From: Solea solea
Taxonomy: Eukaryota; Chordata; Actinopteri; Pleuronectiformes; Soleidae
NCBI RefSeq assembly: GCF_958295425.1
Contig: NC_081142.1
Span: 26,864,822-26,928,821 of the forward strand
Reading direction: 5' to 3'
Length of the DNA stretch: 64,000 nt
This document shows, one piece after another, positions 48,349 through 59,022 of the stretch. The notes beneath the pieces were generated by a model, which was not told the origin of the DNA, made no database searches, and worked only from the letters and a program-made list of their open reading frames with translations. Position numbers and translations under genes: made by a program. Each line of letters starts with the position of its first letter. Position 1 is the first letter of the stretch.

Positions 48349-48740
48349 TGCGGCCTGCGGGCCACGTGTGGGCCCCCAATCGATTACATGTGGCCCACCA
48401 GGTTATATCACAGCAGCCAGTGAGGTGAATAAATACTAAACGTGTTTGTTAGCGGAATGTTCACAATAGTAACAATAAAAGATGTGGTCATAATTGTCAA
48501 ATATTTAACATTAAATTAAATATAAGCTTGTTTATTATTTAAATCAGTTTTTTCGATTTATTTTGCATCATAAATAGGTTTTTCTATTTATTCCATATAA
48601 ATGCTTTGACTTTGAAAGTCTGTGAAATCTTAATGATGATGATGGAGTATTGTGTTATAATCTTAAAATCATATTGTCCATCCTCTTCTGAACAGGTTTT
48701 TTTTTTCACTTTTTCCTCTAGACCCACTTCCTCTTGACTC
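48349..48740 (+). mobile_element. hAT-type element fragment
   Basis: ACAGGTGTCAAACATGCGGCC, TGCGGGCCACGTGTGGGCCC, an AT-rich interior, AAAATCATATTGTCCATCC and TTGACTCCTCC. Relative of 29363-29781; the right terminus is lost. Confidence 0.55.
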
Positions 48741-49206
48741 CTCCCCCTCATATTTCACTGCTCCCCACTCTCCCTCACTCAGCTCCCAGCCCACTTCTTG
48801 GCATTTTTTTGAAATTGGGCCATGTTAGCCTCAGAAGAGTGTTAGATCCCCCTGAAGACAGGATCCATTTACAGAGTGCCTTGACTGCCTTTCTGTGTCT
48901 GGAATGAGTCTCCTTTAGGATTGAATGATAATGATGATGGTGAATTTATCCATGATGAAGCCCAGGTTTCTGCTGATATGTTGCGCTCTGATGCAGCACT
49001 CTCCTTTGTTTGTCTCATTTCCAGATAAACGCCTGGTGTCACTTGTTTTTACCACCACATTTCTGACACCAGTGGAAGTGGAAATCACTCTGCTGAGACT
49101 CTCTCCAAAATGCTAGTGTCAAACTTCATCTGTTTGCTTGCTTTTTGTCTGTTTTGACTAACAGGAAATCAGATTTAGTTGGTTTTCACTCATTGTCAAA
49201 ATAACT

Positions 49207-49229
49207 GTGTGTGTGTGTGTGTGTGTGTG
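49207..49229. repeat. (TG)n microsatellite
   Basis: About 11 TG units. Confidence 0.95.
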
Positions 49230-49698
49230 GAGGAGTTTGAGGAGAAAATAATGAAGCCACACAGACACATACCTATAGACTGTGACAGCCGAAGCTAACA
49301 GGCTCTCTGCACGTTTCAGCAGCCCAGACCAAGAATATTTCCAAAGTTGCTGCAACGACAGGTTCACCAATTATACCCACGAGTCATTTCTAACATTTCA
49401 CTCCTCCAAATCGGTGCTGCTTTTTACGGTCATTATGGCAAGCCCCCGAGGCACTTGTGGGGATAAATAACGGATTCACTGCTGCTGCTTCTGCTTCTGC
49501 CGCTGTGAAAATAACTCGAGAACAACATTACAACAGAGATGTAAACATGAGCGGCGTCAATCGACAAGTCTACGTGATCTGTGACTTACATAATTAACTG
49601 TCAGCAGCGTCAGTGTGTTTCACATGAAGGCGAATGTTCGACTAACGGGCTGAAGTCGCCCTCTGTGCACGCTTTAACAGTAAACAAAACTTCCTGTG

Positions 49699-49740
49699 AG
49701 CAGCAGCGGCGGCGGCGGCAGCAGCAGCGGCGGCAGCTCC
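49699..49740. repeat. CAG/CGG triplet tract
   Basis: A mixed CAG and CGG triplet run. It sits inside a 108-codon plus frame (49581-49907) whose downstream half is Ser/Thr-rich. No splice or domain support, so it is not called as a gene. Confidence 0.85.
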
Positions 49741-50368
49741 AGGCTGTGTTGTTTCCACAAATCTCTGATGATGTACTGAAACAAAGTTTGTCAGTTGGAG
49801 GCGACACTGATCTGTCGCTATCACAGAGGAAAACACCTACAGCAGCTCCATCAAGCAGCTCTGTTTATACTGCTCCACTGCAGTCTGAAAATGATGGAGC
49901 ATCCTAAGTCCCCCAAAGTGTTATATTTTTATCTTGTGCACACAAGATAATTTTCTTGTGCACACGCACATATATGTGTGTGTCTGTTCACATCCTCACA
50001 GCCACAAATTCCACTTCCATAAATGTTGCAACTGCAATAAAAACTGAAATCTGATGAATGACTTTTAAACAAAGACTTTTGTGTTTGTTTTCACTGACAA
50101 ACCTACTTGAACGACTAAAACAGCAGACTTATTATTATTTTCAATGTTTATTTATTTTGCACTATAAAGAAAATGTATGTGATGCAACATGAGTCTGCAA
50201 AATGTTGTCTGCATTTCCCTCCAGAAGAGCCCAACTGCAGACCAACCTCTGCAGTTGGGTGCAGGGAAAATCAGTTATTGGTTATCAGTTATCCCAACAA
50301 CTCCTGATATATCGGTATATCAGGTATCGGCAAAAAGTCAAATGTTGTGAATCCTTAAATAGTATTTG

Positions 50369-51171
50369 TAACACACTCAAAAAAGTTGGAACTCTTTGTG
50401 TGACTGAAAAAGTGACACAATAAAGGTTATTATAGTAAACACAACTATAATTGAAAAAAACATTTTCGTTAACTGAAATAAAAATTAAAACTAGAGTTGA
50501 AACAAAAATAAATAACCAAAACTGAATTAAGTTTCTGTCTCTGTACATTTATTTCATGCATAATCATTTTGGGTTCATATGATGTGTATTTATTTTTTTG
50601 AAAGGTTTTATTTTCATTCATAATAAAATGTGTTCAATTTGTTTTTGTTTACAATGTGGGACATAAGGCTCCATTATGTTTTAACTTACACACTAACTAT
50701 ATTATGCACATTTCTTGTAGGCTGTTATATTTGATTCAGGGATGGTTGTTCATTTGTCCTAACACATTTTTAAAATGGCATATTTTGTTGGGTTTCTATG
50801 AAACAATACTTATTAAGACCTTTCGTAGCATAGGTATATATATTTGGTTTCTATTGGGATTTTGCTCAGAAACACCATGGCCTCTTCAGAAGGACAATAG
50901 CCACCACTTCTCATGCACGACTGACAACAGTGTGGCTTCATGGACATAAACTGGCTACAGTCCAGATCTGTCTCCTATGATGAAAAGAAGAATCAGACGA
51001 TCACCACGGACACCTCAGCTCTTGTTTAGAGCAAGAATGGACAAACGTTCTACCTGTAAAGCTGCAACAATTAGTATCTACCGTTCCCAAAGCTTTAAAA
51101 AGTGTAATAAAAGATAAGTTGATGTGACCCTGTGTTAAACTTTCCTCTGTTCCAACTTTTTCTGAGTGTGT
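50369..51171 (+). mobile_element. Deleted Tc1/mariner-type transposon
   Basis: Left end TAACACACTCAAAAAAGTTGG at 50369-50389 and right end GTTCCAACTTTTTCTGAGTGTGT at 51149-51171 are inverted repeats differing by about one change and a one-base gap. The interior from about 50900 keeps the 3' end of a Tc1-type transposase: ACTGGCTACAGTCCAGATC corresponds to the Trp-Pro-x-x-Ser-Pro-Asp-Leu region, and later blocks to Glu-Gln-Glu-Trp and a Leu-Gln-Gln-Leu-Val segment. Two adjacent stop codons follow the first region, and the 5' half is missing (about 800 bp against about 1.6 kb for a full element). Confidence 0.7.
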
Positions 51172-51174
51172 TGC

Positions 51175-52425
51175 AGGCATATGTTTCTAAATGTGCTTAT
51201 GTTTAACAAAGAGAAATTAAGTGTGTCAGTGAAAACACTGAATACAAAATATTTCCTTTGACCCTCCGTCTGTTAAATTAAAGCAAATTAACAAATTAGA
51301 GATTTTAGTTTTTTATTATGTTTTCAGAAAGAGAAATGTGGTGTTTTTTTTTGTACCACAAAATGGAGAAAATTCAGCTAATTAAATTGTATTTTCACAT
51401 CAAAATGTCACATTAGGACATTATTGCTTTTCTATCTCTGAGACACAGGGTTGTCGAAATTAAATAGATTTAAAGAATAATAACTTTGTGGAACTTTAGA
51501 AAATGACTTGCACTTTCATTTCCATAGCTGAATAACAGGGAAGAAACTGATGAAATAAAGATCTTCTGTTGTGACAACAGAAGAGGTCGAGCTGAGAGAT
51601 GCTTATTTGATCGGTCTAAAAAACGCTCTGCAGTCCTTTACAACGAGGGAAATGCCAGATTGGGATAATTTAATTGTCTGCTGCATTGCTAACGACCTCA
51701 TTAACAAAAGAATGATGGGAAATCAGCATGGTCTGGGCGAGGAACCGCCTGTGTGACAACCATCTGGCTACGACGGGAGGGTGGGCTGCGTGGGGGTTGG
51801 GAGAGCGGTGAGCCAACACCACGCGTGGCCGACTGTCAGGCGCAAGGCGAGAGCACCTCGAGATGGAAGAGGGGATTACAGTGTTGTGATGAGTTCACCT
51901 TGGGATTTTCCACTCGTAACATGGTCCAAGTCACTAAATGAGATTATAGACATGACGAGGAGTGAAAGTTAGAACACGTCATCGTGAACCTGAGCAGCAG
52001 AACACATGTTCCACTTCTTACTTCCAAACATTCCTTTCCTTCTCTTACTTAAAGTATACTGATATGAGAGGAGGGCAAACATGTCAGAAGGGTCTGGAAT
52101 CCATGTCTGAAAAAACACGGGACATGTACCAGCTCTGGGTAGAGTATTATGTCTCTATATTATCATGAGTATGTTTATGTAAATGTATTTTTGCTTCATA
52201 AAAGTAGTAATGTAATGAAATGTAATTTATTTAAGACAGGGACAATGCACAGTAAAACATTAATCTTGTACAACAAGAGAATATGTTGTGCCAGGTTTTA
52301 GCAAATTGCTATTTTCCACCTGTAGTCCCTGGGCAGGTTGATGGAATAGTACATTATAAAACATTATAATAACAACAACAAATAAAATTACAGAACATGG
52401 ACTTGGAAGCAGATTCGACATAACC
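51175..52425. other. Intron 1 stretch without recognised features
   Basis: 51571-51756 is a 61-codon plus frame, preceded by GTTGTGACAACAG, that reads like protein (VELRDAYLIGLKNALQSFTT), but it lacks a clear donor and lies antisense to the RING-CH gene. 51740-51960 is GC-richer. Otherwise nothing. Confidence 0.35.
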
Positions 52426-52429
52426 ACTA

Positions 52430-52640
52430 AGATTTAAGGCTAAACTGCCCCCCACCAGGCAATAATCCTTTTTTAAACAGCAGTAGTGAACACACACAAA
52501 GCCAGGCACAGGAGCAATGGGCAACACTTACAGTATCTGTGGCCGGGGAGCTATGGGGATTGGGTGCCTTGCTCAAGGGAAACCCAGCCCTTGACCCTTC
52601 CGTTAACAAGCCCAATTCCTTTCCTCTTGACCATGGGCTG
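52430..52640 (-). repeat. Fish retroposon-like fragment
   Basis: CAGGCACAGGAGCAATGGG, GGGTGCCTTGCTCAAGGGAAAC and CAGCCCTTGACCCTTCC resemble a common fish dispersed unit containing TTGCTCAAGGGCA. Boundaries are unclear. Confidence 0.35.
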
Positions 52641-52809
52641 TCCATGTGTACTTTATATGCCCATGTACTGTATGTACTTTACATGTTTGTGGCCCAACAG
52701 GCAAACCATCCACCATTTTTACATTTTGAAGCGGAAGGTTACTAACGAGGAAGATCAACATCCCTCGGGCCACTGTACTTGGCAAAGGGAGGGGGGGCAG
52801 AATCCATTA

Positions 52810-53240
52810 TTTGTTACAATCTGCAGTCTCACCATTAGACGTCACTAATTCTAACCTAATAGACCCTAAAAGTGACAGAAATAACATATTTTAGTCTGAT
52901 AAAAAAACACACTTTGTGTAGCAGACGCCATCATACTCTGTCACGCAATGTGATTGGTAGTCACCGCGTACATTTTATCTTCAGCTGTCACAACAAACTA
53001 CCTTCTCCCCGTCGAGCTCACATCCATATTTGCACTGCCATTATCCTCTCAGGAAAAAGTAAAGGTAAATTAACAATGTCTCCATCCACTGTTCAATCTT
53101 CATCAAATCCATCGATAATCAAGGCGAAGAAAAAGTGTCAGATATATGAAACAAGCCCACATTTCTCAAGCAACAATTATCAAATACGTCACACGATGGA
53201 GAATAAATCAGGCGTAAGAGATATTGACTAGTGGTCACCA
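52810..53240 (-). repeat. Dispersed repeat C, second copy
   Basis: TTGTTACAATCTGCAGTCTC, then ACCATTAGACGTCACTAATT, matches 33350-33395. The further 380 bp resemble a MITE body (TGTCACGCAATGTGATTGG). The 119-codon plus frame at 52872-53231 is inside it. Confidence 0.4.
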
Positions 53241-53320
53241 AGCAACAGACGTCAAGTCTTATTACTGGCGTAGTGTGAATATTTTTTTATTACACTGACA
53301 TGCACTGTTATAAGTTTGTT

Positions 53321-53321
53321 A

Positions 53322-53358
<37 letters not shown>

Positions 53359-53366
53359 TATATGTA

Positions 53367-53401
<35 letters not shown>

Positions 53402-53402
53402 A
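53321..53402. repeat. (TA)n tract with TATG/TACA interruptions
   Basis: About 80 bp of alternating AT with palindromic interruptions, abutting a retroposon copy. Confidence 0.95.
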
Positions 53403-53429
53403 CAGTTGGTTCTAGCTTGGCTCTACTTG

Positions 53430-53570
53430 GTTTGGTATCAGGCATGTTGACACAGGGAGAACATGCAAACTCCGTGAAGAAAGGCCCTTGTTCCAACCGG
53501 GTCACGGACCTGGGTCTTCTTGCTGCAAAGGCAGGCGCGCTAACCACTACACCAACCGCGTGGCCCTTCA
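53430..53570 (-). mobile_element. tRNA-like fish retroposon (type 2), 5' part
   Basis: On the plus strand: GAGAACATGCAAACTCCGTG, AAAGGCCCTTGTTCC, AACCGGGTCACGGACCTGG, TTCTTGCTGCAAAGGCAGGC and GCTAACCACTACACCAACCG. This is the reverse complement of the A-box/B-box head at 29187-29290. The unit is cut off at the TA tract. Confidence 0.7.
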
Positions 53571-54999
53571 TTAGAATCAGTGAACTAAAACATCAGCACT
53601 TCCTGCATGACCGGAGAGCAGACGCCGCCTGACACAGTCACTGAACTAAAATACAGTTGAACGGGTTGTGATTAGGCTCACGATCGCCAGCTTTCAGCAG
53701 TCGCTAAATACACCAGACTCCTCTGTTAAAAATAAAGATATTAAACTATATAGTTTAACTTCACTTCCCTGTGAAGTTAAACTGATGCTCCGTCTGTTTA
53801 GTGTTGCACTTTCTTACAGGCAGGTGGAAACACGAGCGCGGCGGTCGACAGCAGCAGGCGCAGAGATGATCTGACTTCAGTCTCAAGAATATCTGAAGCA
53901 ACATCAATCAAGAATGACATCATCATCGTGACATCACCATCGTGACATCGCACTGGAAATCTCCCTCCTGAGCCGTGGCAGATATTAAACAGGCTGGAGG
54001 GGATTTCCTGAGTAAACTGATGCTGATCAGAGGTCAGAGGTCAGTGTATTGCGTTCAGTTGTATGTTTACTTAAAATATGCTGTTTAATGCATCTTAAAT
54101 TAAAGTCAAAGACTCTAATGATACGTGACCATTTTGGGATGTGGTGATGTTTGTTTGTAACATCCACAGCAAAAAAAGAAGTACAAATGAAAGCAGACAA
54201 GTTCACTTGACAACCTGAAGCCTTGTAGTACTTCCAGTGTCCACTATGCTGCGCTGTGTTGCCATAACAATGTCACAGTATTGACGTGTAAGTGTCCTCA
54301 CGCAGGGACAGATTGGATTCAAACTAATTAGCCAATTTATTTATCACATTTGCCAAACAAAAGTTCCTCTTCCGTGGCAAAACTCGCCATGTTGCCACGG
54401 CAACACCTTCTGATCAGAAACTCTCCAGTTTCACAACACGCCATCATCAATGTGTGAAAGTGCTTTATTACTTCACTTGCTCACATGACTGCAAGCTACT
54501 GAGCGGTCAGTATTACTTTTGTCATTCTCATTCTCTTTGTGACGTTTGTCTTTACTTTCGTTTGTGTGAATATTGGCTGCACAGTGGTTTGAGTGAAGTT
54601 CTCTTTTGTGTGTATAACACTCAGCAGTGAGGTTATGGCGTAAAGTGCCCAAACGTCCCCATATTTACTGCTTATTTTTACATTTTCTGTAAAGTTCAAG
54701 AAGTGAAAAATGAAAATGAAAACAGAAGCCGAGTATTAACATTTGCAGAGAGGCTCATTTTTCTACTTGTTTGCTGTTGCTTCCTTTTAATTTCACATTC
54801 ACAGACAACGTCATTTGCAGAAGCTTTAAATAAAGTGGTGGGAGTGGCTTGTTTTGTGACAAGAAAACTTTAAACATCAACACTTTAAAAAATCAATGTG
54901 AGTCATTACATGTGTCTCAAATGAATTGATTCACGGTATAATCTTACTGTCTCATAAAGAGAGTAACCAGAGTTTAGATGTTGTACTGTTCAACTAACA
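53571..54999. other. Intron 1 stretch, partly CpG-rich
   Basis: 53810-53870 is CpG-rich (ACGAGCGCGGCGGTCGAC). CATCATCGTGACATC is tandemly repeated near 53920-53948. TATAGTTTAACTTCAC with an inverted GTGAAGTTAAACT lies near 53750-53780. No exon is supported. Confidence 0.4.
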
Positions 55000-55485
55000 T
55001 TGACCGGCCACTTTATTAAGTACACCTGTTGAACGGCCGGTAACACGGTTAAATAATGAGCCAATCACAAGGCAGCATCTCAACACATTTAAACATGAGC
55101 TGTTTAAGTTCAAACCGAGCATCAGCATGAGGAAGAAAGGGATTCAAAGAAGAAGAAGTCATTGAAGTGACTCTGAAGCATGTTTGTTTTCAGAAACTGC
55201 TGATCTAGCCATTTTTCTTGACACAGAATCACTTCTGGGTTTACAGTGAATGGTGCAAAAAAAGGAAGAAAAAAACCTCCAGTGAGCAGCAATTCTCTGG
55301 CAGAAAATGCCTAGTTGATGCCAGAGGTCAGAGTAGAAACAGCCAAAATTGTTAAAAATAACAGTAACTCAAATAAACACTTTACGTTACAACCAAACTA
55401 TGTGAAAAAGATCATCTCTAAACACACAACACGTCAAACACTGAAGCAGGAGAAGCACAGCAGACCTGCTGCACGAGGACATGAC
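55000..55485 (+). pseudogene. Tc1/mariner transposase N-terminal fragment
   Basis: GGCCACTTTATTAAGTACACC starts a familiar fish Tc1-type element. It continues AACCGAGCATCAGCATGAGG, CAGAAACTGCTGATCTAGCC, TTGATGCCAGAGGTCAGAG, CAACAGTAACTCAAATAA-like sequence and AACACACAACACGTCAAAC. These encode the helix-turn-helix region (Glu-Thr-Ala-Asp-Leu) and the Asp-Ala-Arg-Gly-Gln block. The open frame at 55315-55512 covers only the last part. Frameshifts and stops make it dead, and the DDE catalytic half is absent. Confidence 0.7.
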
Positions 55486-55931
55486 AACATGTCCTTCATT
55501 TTGTTTGGATGATTATGAAAAGCATGAGCTGCTAAAGCAGATTTCATTAGAAAGAAAGCAGAATAGTTACTTAAAATGTCCAGAGTGTAATATTTTTGGA
55601 GGGTTTATTGGCAGAAATTGAATCTAAAAAAAAGGAGGTTTTTATAAGTGTATAATCACTTTAGAATTAAAATAATATGTTTTTTTGTAACCTTAGAAAA
55701 AGCCTCTGATGTGTGTTTTACGTAAAGGGACTTGCTGAGAAGTTTATGGTCTCAAATGGTAGATTCAGGTCTTTTTCTTCAATAGAATATGATGTCAGGT
55801 TTGTAAATTATTTCACGGCACATACAGTATGAGTGGACACCATTAGAAACATTTGTACCCATTTAAACTGTGTTTATCCATTGAAAATATGTGTTTTGAC
55901 CAGTGAGAATGGGCTCACAGTCAACCCTCAG

Positions 55932-55968
55932 GTCCTCCTCCTCCTCCTCCTCCTCCTCCTCCTCCTCT
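55932..55968. repeat. (TCC)n microsatellite in intron 1
   Basis: About twelve uninterrupted TCC/CTC triplets, which are GGA-rich on the gene strand. The tract lies about 180 bp downstream of the exon 1 donor. GGA repeats can form quadruplex-like structures; whether this one affects splicing or transcription is unknown. Confidence 0.95.
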
Positions 55969-56144
55969 GTGGTGTCTGTGTGTTTTTAGCTTCAGCAGCT
56001 TTTCCCAGGAGAGAGTTTAAAATGTTTGACAGTGAGGCCTCACAGCAGTAACAAGAACTGTGGCTTGTCCACACAAGAAGAAGAAGATCATTAGCACGTA
56101 CAATGAAGAGCATGCTGCTCGTACATCAACAGAAACAAACTCAC

Positions 56145-56202
56145 CGTTGACAACACTTCTGCACGACTCTGCTGCAGAGAGTGGATGGTAGTCACTGCTC
56201 AT
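56145..56202 (-). CDS. RING-CH (MARCH-type) E3 ligase gene, coding exon 1
   Basis: This is the first coding exon of a minus-strand gene. The ATG is at 56202-56200, in the context AAAACATGAGC with A at -3. It is the first in-frame ATG: the frame stays open for about 60 codons upstream but contains no other ATG, and part of that stretch is a GA microsatellite read as Arg-Glu. The exon encodes 19 residues (MSSDYHPLSAAESCRSVVN) plus one base. It ends at a strong donor, G|GTGAGT, with the GT at 56144-56143. The leftover G joins the AG that opens exon 2 to make Glu20, so the phases match. No signal peptide or membrane segment is visible. RING-CH ligases transfer ubiquitin, usually to membrane proteins, but the substrate and location here are unknown. 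I do not recognise the exact orthologue. The transcription start and any noncoding upstream exon are not determined. Confidence 0.72.
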
Positions 56203-56232
56203 GTTTTCCTCTTTGTTGTGGCTGAGAGGCAA

Positions 56233-56233
56233 C

Positions 56234-56267
<34 letters not shown>

Positions 56268-56282
56268 GTCTCTCTCTCTCCT
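56233..56282. repeat. (TC)n/(GA)n tract just 5' of exon 1
   Basis: A 50-bp polypyrimidine microsatellite, interrupted by two GTC triplets, read as (GA)n on the gene strand. It ends about 30 bp upstream of the chosen ATG, so it probably lies in the 5' leader or core promoter. GAGA-type tracts can act as regulatory elements, but no function is shown here. Confidence 0.9.
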
Positions 56283-56560
56283 CCTGAGTAATTCCAGATT
56301 CCAGCAGTTTCCTCCACTTCCTGTTCACATTCCACTGTTTTCTCCTGTCGGGGCTTACGCACACATGTGGGCGACAAATCAACGTGTCAGAGAGTTAAAC
56401 GTTTGTACTTTGCATTTCCAGAAGCGGCTTCATCAGCCTGCGTCAGCTGATGCCTCTGCACTGTTTCTGTTTTTGAGGAAGTCGTGAGCGCGAGCAGCCA
56501 ATCACAGCGTCAGGCTGGAGGAGCGTCACAACAGGAAGTCAAATATCATGCGTGGGGCAG
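56283..56560 (-). promoter_or_regulatory. Probable promoter / 5' leader region of the RING-CH gene
   Basis: This region lies immediately 5' of coding exon 1. It contains a CCAAT box on the plus strand (CAGCCAATCACAGCG near 56496), several CpGs (GTGAGCGCGAGC), TGACG/CGTCA-like half sites (AGCGTCAGG, AGCGTCACA) and an ETS-type core (ACAGGAAGTCA) near 56530. These are usual elements of a TATA-less vertebrate promoter. There is no transcript evidence in the sequence, so the start site and strand preference are inferred from position only. Confidence 0.35.
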
Positions 56561-58980
56561 AGAGAAAAAAAACTAAAACAAACAAAAACAAACAAAAAGA
56601 CAAGCTCGGTGCTGGACACATGCACAAAAACTGACAAAGCTTCATCTTCAGCCACATGTGTTTCTATTTACAGTAGAATGAAGGAGAAGCAGCTGATGGG
56701 AAAGAAAAAAAGAGTGTCGCAACAATACATCGTGTTTGCTCAAAGCTCAGCGTTGACTAACACTTTTTGGAAATTCCCGCACATTACAGTTGAGTTGTGG
56801 CAATTATTGGTGTCTTTATCAGTGGATGTTGTCATCGCTGTCTTCTCTCTTATAAACTGGGCTCAGGCAAATGTGTCAAACATGTCGAAATAAAATGAGA
56901 TGCAGGAAATCACATAATGAAGAAATCATAATATAAAATGTACAGACTTATCGCACTTATATTGAGAGTATTCATTGCATGACTAACACAGTTTCAAGTA
57001 TGTTTAAAAAATGTCGCATACTATTTAACGTCATGCATTATGTTTTTCTCCACAGTTAGAGCCATATTTAAAACATGTTTAAATGTTTTCACCAAGGAAT
57101 GAATCCAAAGAATTTGCCATGATTCATTTTTCCCGCGGTAATAATTCAATATTTTGTGATTTTAACCTTTTAGAACAGACCTGGACACGACACGACACGA
57201 CCCCCGCGCCACATCCGGCCCTTTGGCCATCGCTGACCGGCACCATGAATGATAATTGGAAATAAGAAAGTAAAATCATGCAGGCTTTTATTTTGAAGCC
57301 AGATTTCTGTCTCCATTGTCACACATATTAGCACGCTTGTGCTACACTGTGTTAGCGTACGAGAGATACACAAACTGTAACTGAAGTTTTTCCTAAGCTA
57401 ACTTACATTTTTCTTTAATAATCATTTATTATTCTTACCAGTTTGTCAAAGCGATACAAAGTTCCACTTTTTAAAAAGTGATAATATTAATATTGAGCAA
57501 AATTGAGTCTATTTTCTGTTTCTCATTTGGCTCCTTGGGTTAACTGACGTCTGTACATCCTCAGAATTCCAAACCAAAAGTAACATCATAAGGTTATATA
57601 AGAACTTCTACCAGAATGTAAGTTTAAGTGTAACTGTTAGAGCTGAATGATCAAAGGTCAAGGTCAACAAACATTGATACAGACTGTGGCTGTTAGTGTT
57701 AATGTCTGAACACATTTTCAGACATTTTATGGACAATGACATGGTTGTTTGCAGCCATAATTCAGTCTGTCCACATTTGACTTTCTCTCCTTTCTTTTCC
57801 AGGTCAATAGCTCGGTTGCCATTAACATTTTTCAACAATTTGAACTGAATTGTCAAAGATTTGGTGAGAGAAAATGCACATTTAAGTTGAGTTAAGAGAT
57901 GAGTGGTAGGCAGGTAAAAGTCCAGGTCACCACAGATTAAAAATAAGACGATGAAACTTAAATAAAGTAAATAAAGAGCGCCAGTAGCTGCTGATACATG
58001 GTTATGTTTTGTTACTGTTGTAATGTGTTGTAATGTGTCTGTTACAGCTGACGAGAATCTGTTTCCATCACATTGATTCAATGTAAACGCGCTCATTCAG
58101 GTTCACCTTGTATCAATACGTCAACTTTTCCACCTGCTTCAAGCGTAAAAAACTCACTCCGCAACATGTCATGATTCTTCTTTTTCCATGTTTCCATGGA
58201 AAATGCACATAAAAGGAGGCGGGTGGAAACACACCTCATCATTGTGTTGCGTTCTTTTAAAACCACACGTCTCACATGTTTCTGTGCGCACACACAGACC
58301 CCAAAATAAATCAAAGCACTCAACTCCAAATATATATATTAAAAGAACCTTGTGTGGCGATGGAATAGGTCTACTCCGCCTAATTAAATGGCACATCTCC
58401 TACTATTCATGAAGAGCACTTATTAAAACAAGCATTCACATTCAATCCACTAGATGAATGACTGCACACCAAGTGCCATGAAACCCATTAAATTGCTTAT
58501 TCAGGGGATGGATCGGGTCCAAACACACAATCAAAGGATTTGACTGGGATTATCTCAGATTAGAAACACTCGGGGACAAATGAGGAGATGACAGGAAATC
58601 ATACATTGAAAGGATAAATTAGCAGGCACATACCAGACCACATTTGTGTTATGGAATAAAGAGCAAAGGTTGGACAGATTGAGTGGTAAAAAAGCGAGGA
58701 ATGGCTCTTTAGTTTTCAGGCCAGTGATACATGGCCAATGTAAACCACAGTAAAAAGCTTTTTTGATCTCACTCTGAAACTGTCTGCCATGTAAATAACG
58801 TCCACAACCGACACAGAAACAAGAGCGAAAACTAATAAATGGACAAAAAGTAACTGCTGAGAGATTTATCTGCTGGTTTATGACCTTGTGATGTGACTAA
58901 ACAGTATTTTTCTTCACTTAACACGTTCTTTTTTATAGTGTGGCTGTACGAGGTACTGACACATACAGTACTAAGCTGTG
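56561..58980. other. Upstream flank of the RING-CH gene
   Basis: 57170-57240 (ACACGACACGACACGAC, GCGCCACATCCGGCCC) resembles a hAT end. The 162-codon minus frame at 58096-57608 is the longest in the window but shows no domain. 58380-58690 has enhancer-like texture (CCATTAAATTGCTTATTC, GATTATCTCAGATTAG, GATAAATTAGCAGGC). The plus frame reported at 56552-56893 starts at a GTG and runs through an A-rich tract. Confidence 0.4.
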
Positions 58981-58985
58981 GCTGG

Positions 58986-58988
<3 letters not shown>

Positions 58989-59021
<33 letters not shown>
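58989..59021. repeat. (TG)n microsatellite
   Basis: About 16 TG units. Confidence 0.97.

Positions 59022-59022
<1 letters not shown>

Larger units (their letters stand above)
46806..56144 (-). other. RING-CH gene intron 1
   Basis: A 9.3-kb intron with GTGAGT donor and TTGTTCAG acceptor. Contents: a repeat C end near 47.07 kb, a CpG-rich block at 47.50-47.80 kb, a hAT fragment at 48.35 kb, (TG)n at 49207-49229, a CAG/CGG triplet tract, a deleted Tc1 element at 50.37-51.17 kb, a retroposon-like piece at 52.43 kb, a repeat C piece at 52.81 kb, a TA tract plus retroposon at 53.32-53.57 kb, and a Tc1 fragment at 55.0 kb. The plus frame at 51571-51756 (61 codons) looks protein-like but is unassigned. 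Confidence 0.6.

Noticed and set aside
49581..49907. 108-codon plus frame with a poly-Arg/Gln tract
   Set aside because: The core is a CAG/CGG microsatellite, with no splice sites or recognisable domain.
56552..56893. 113-codon plus frame divergent from the RING-CH promoter
   Set aside because: It starts at GTG, its first part is an A-rich tract, and no domain is visible. A divergent noncoding transcript is possible but not shown.
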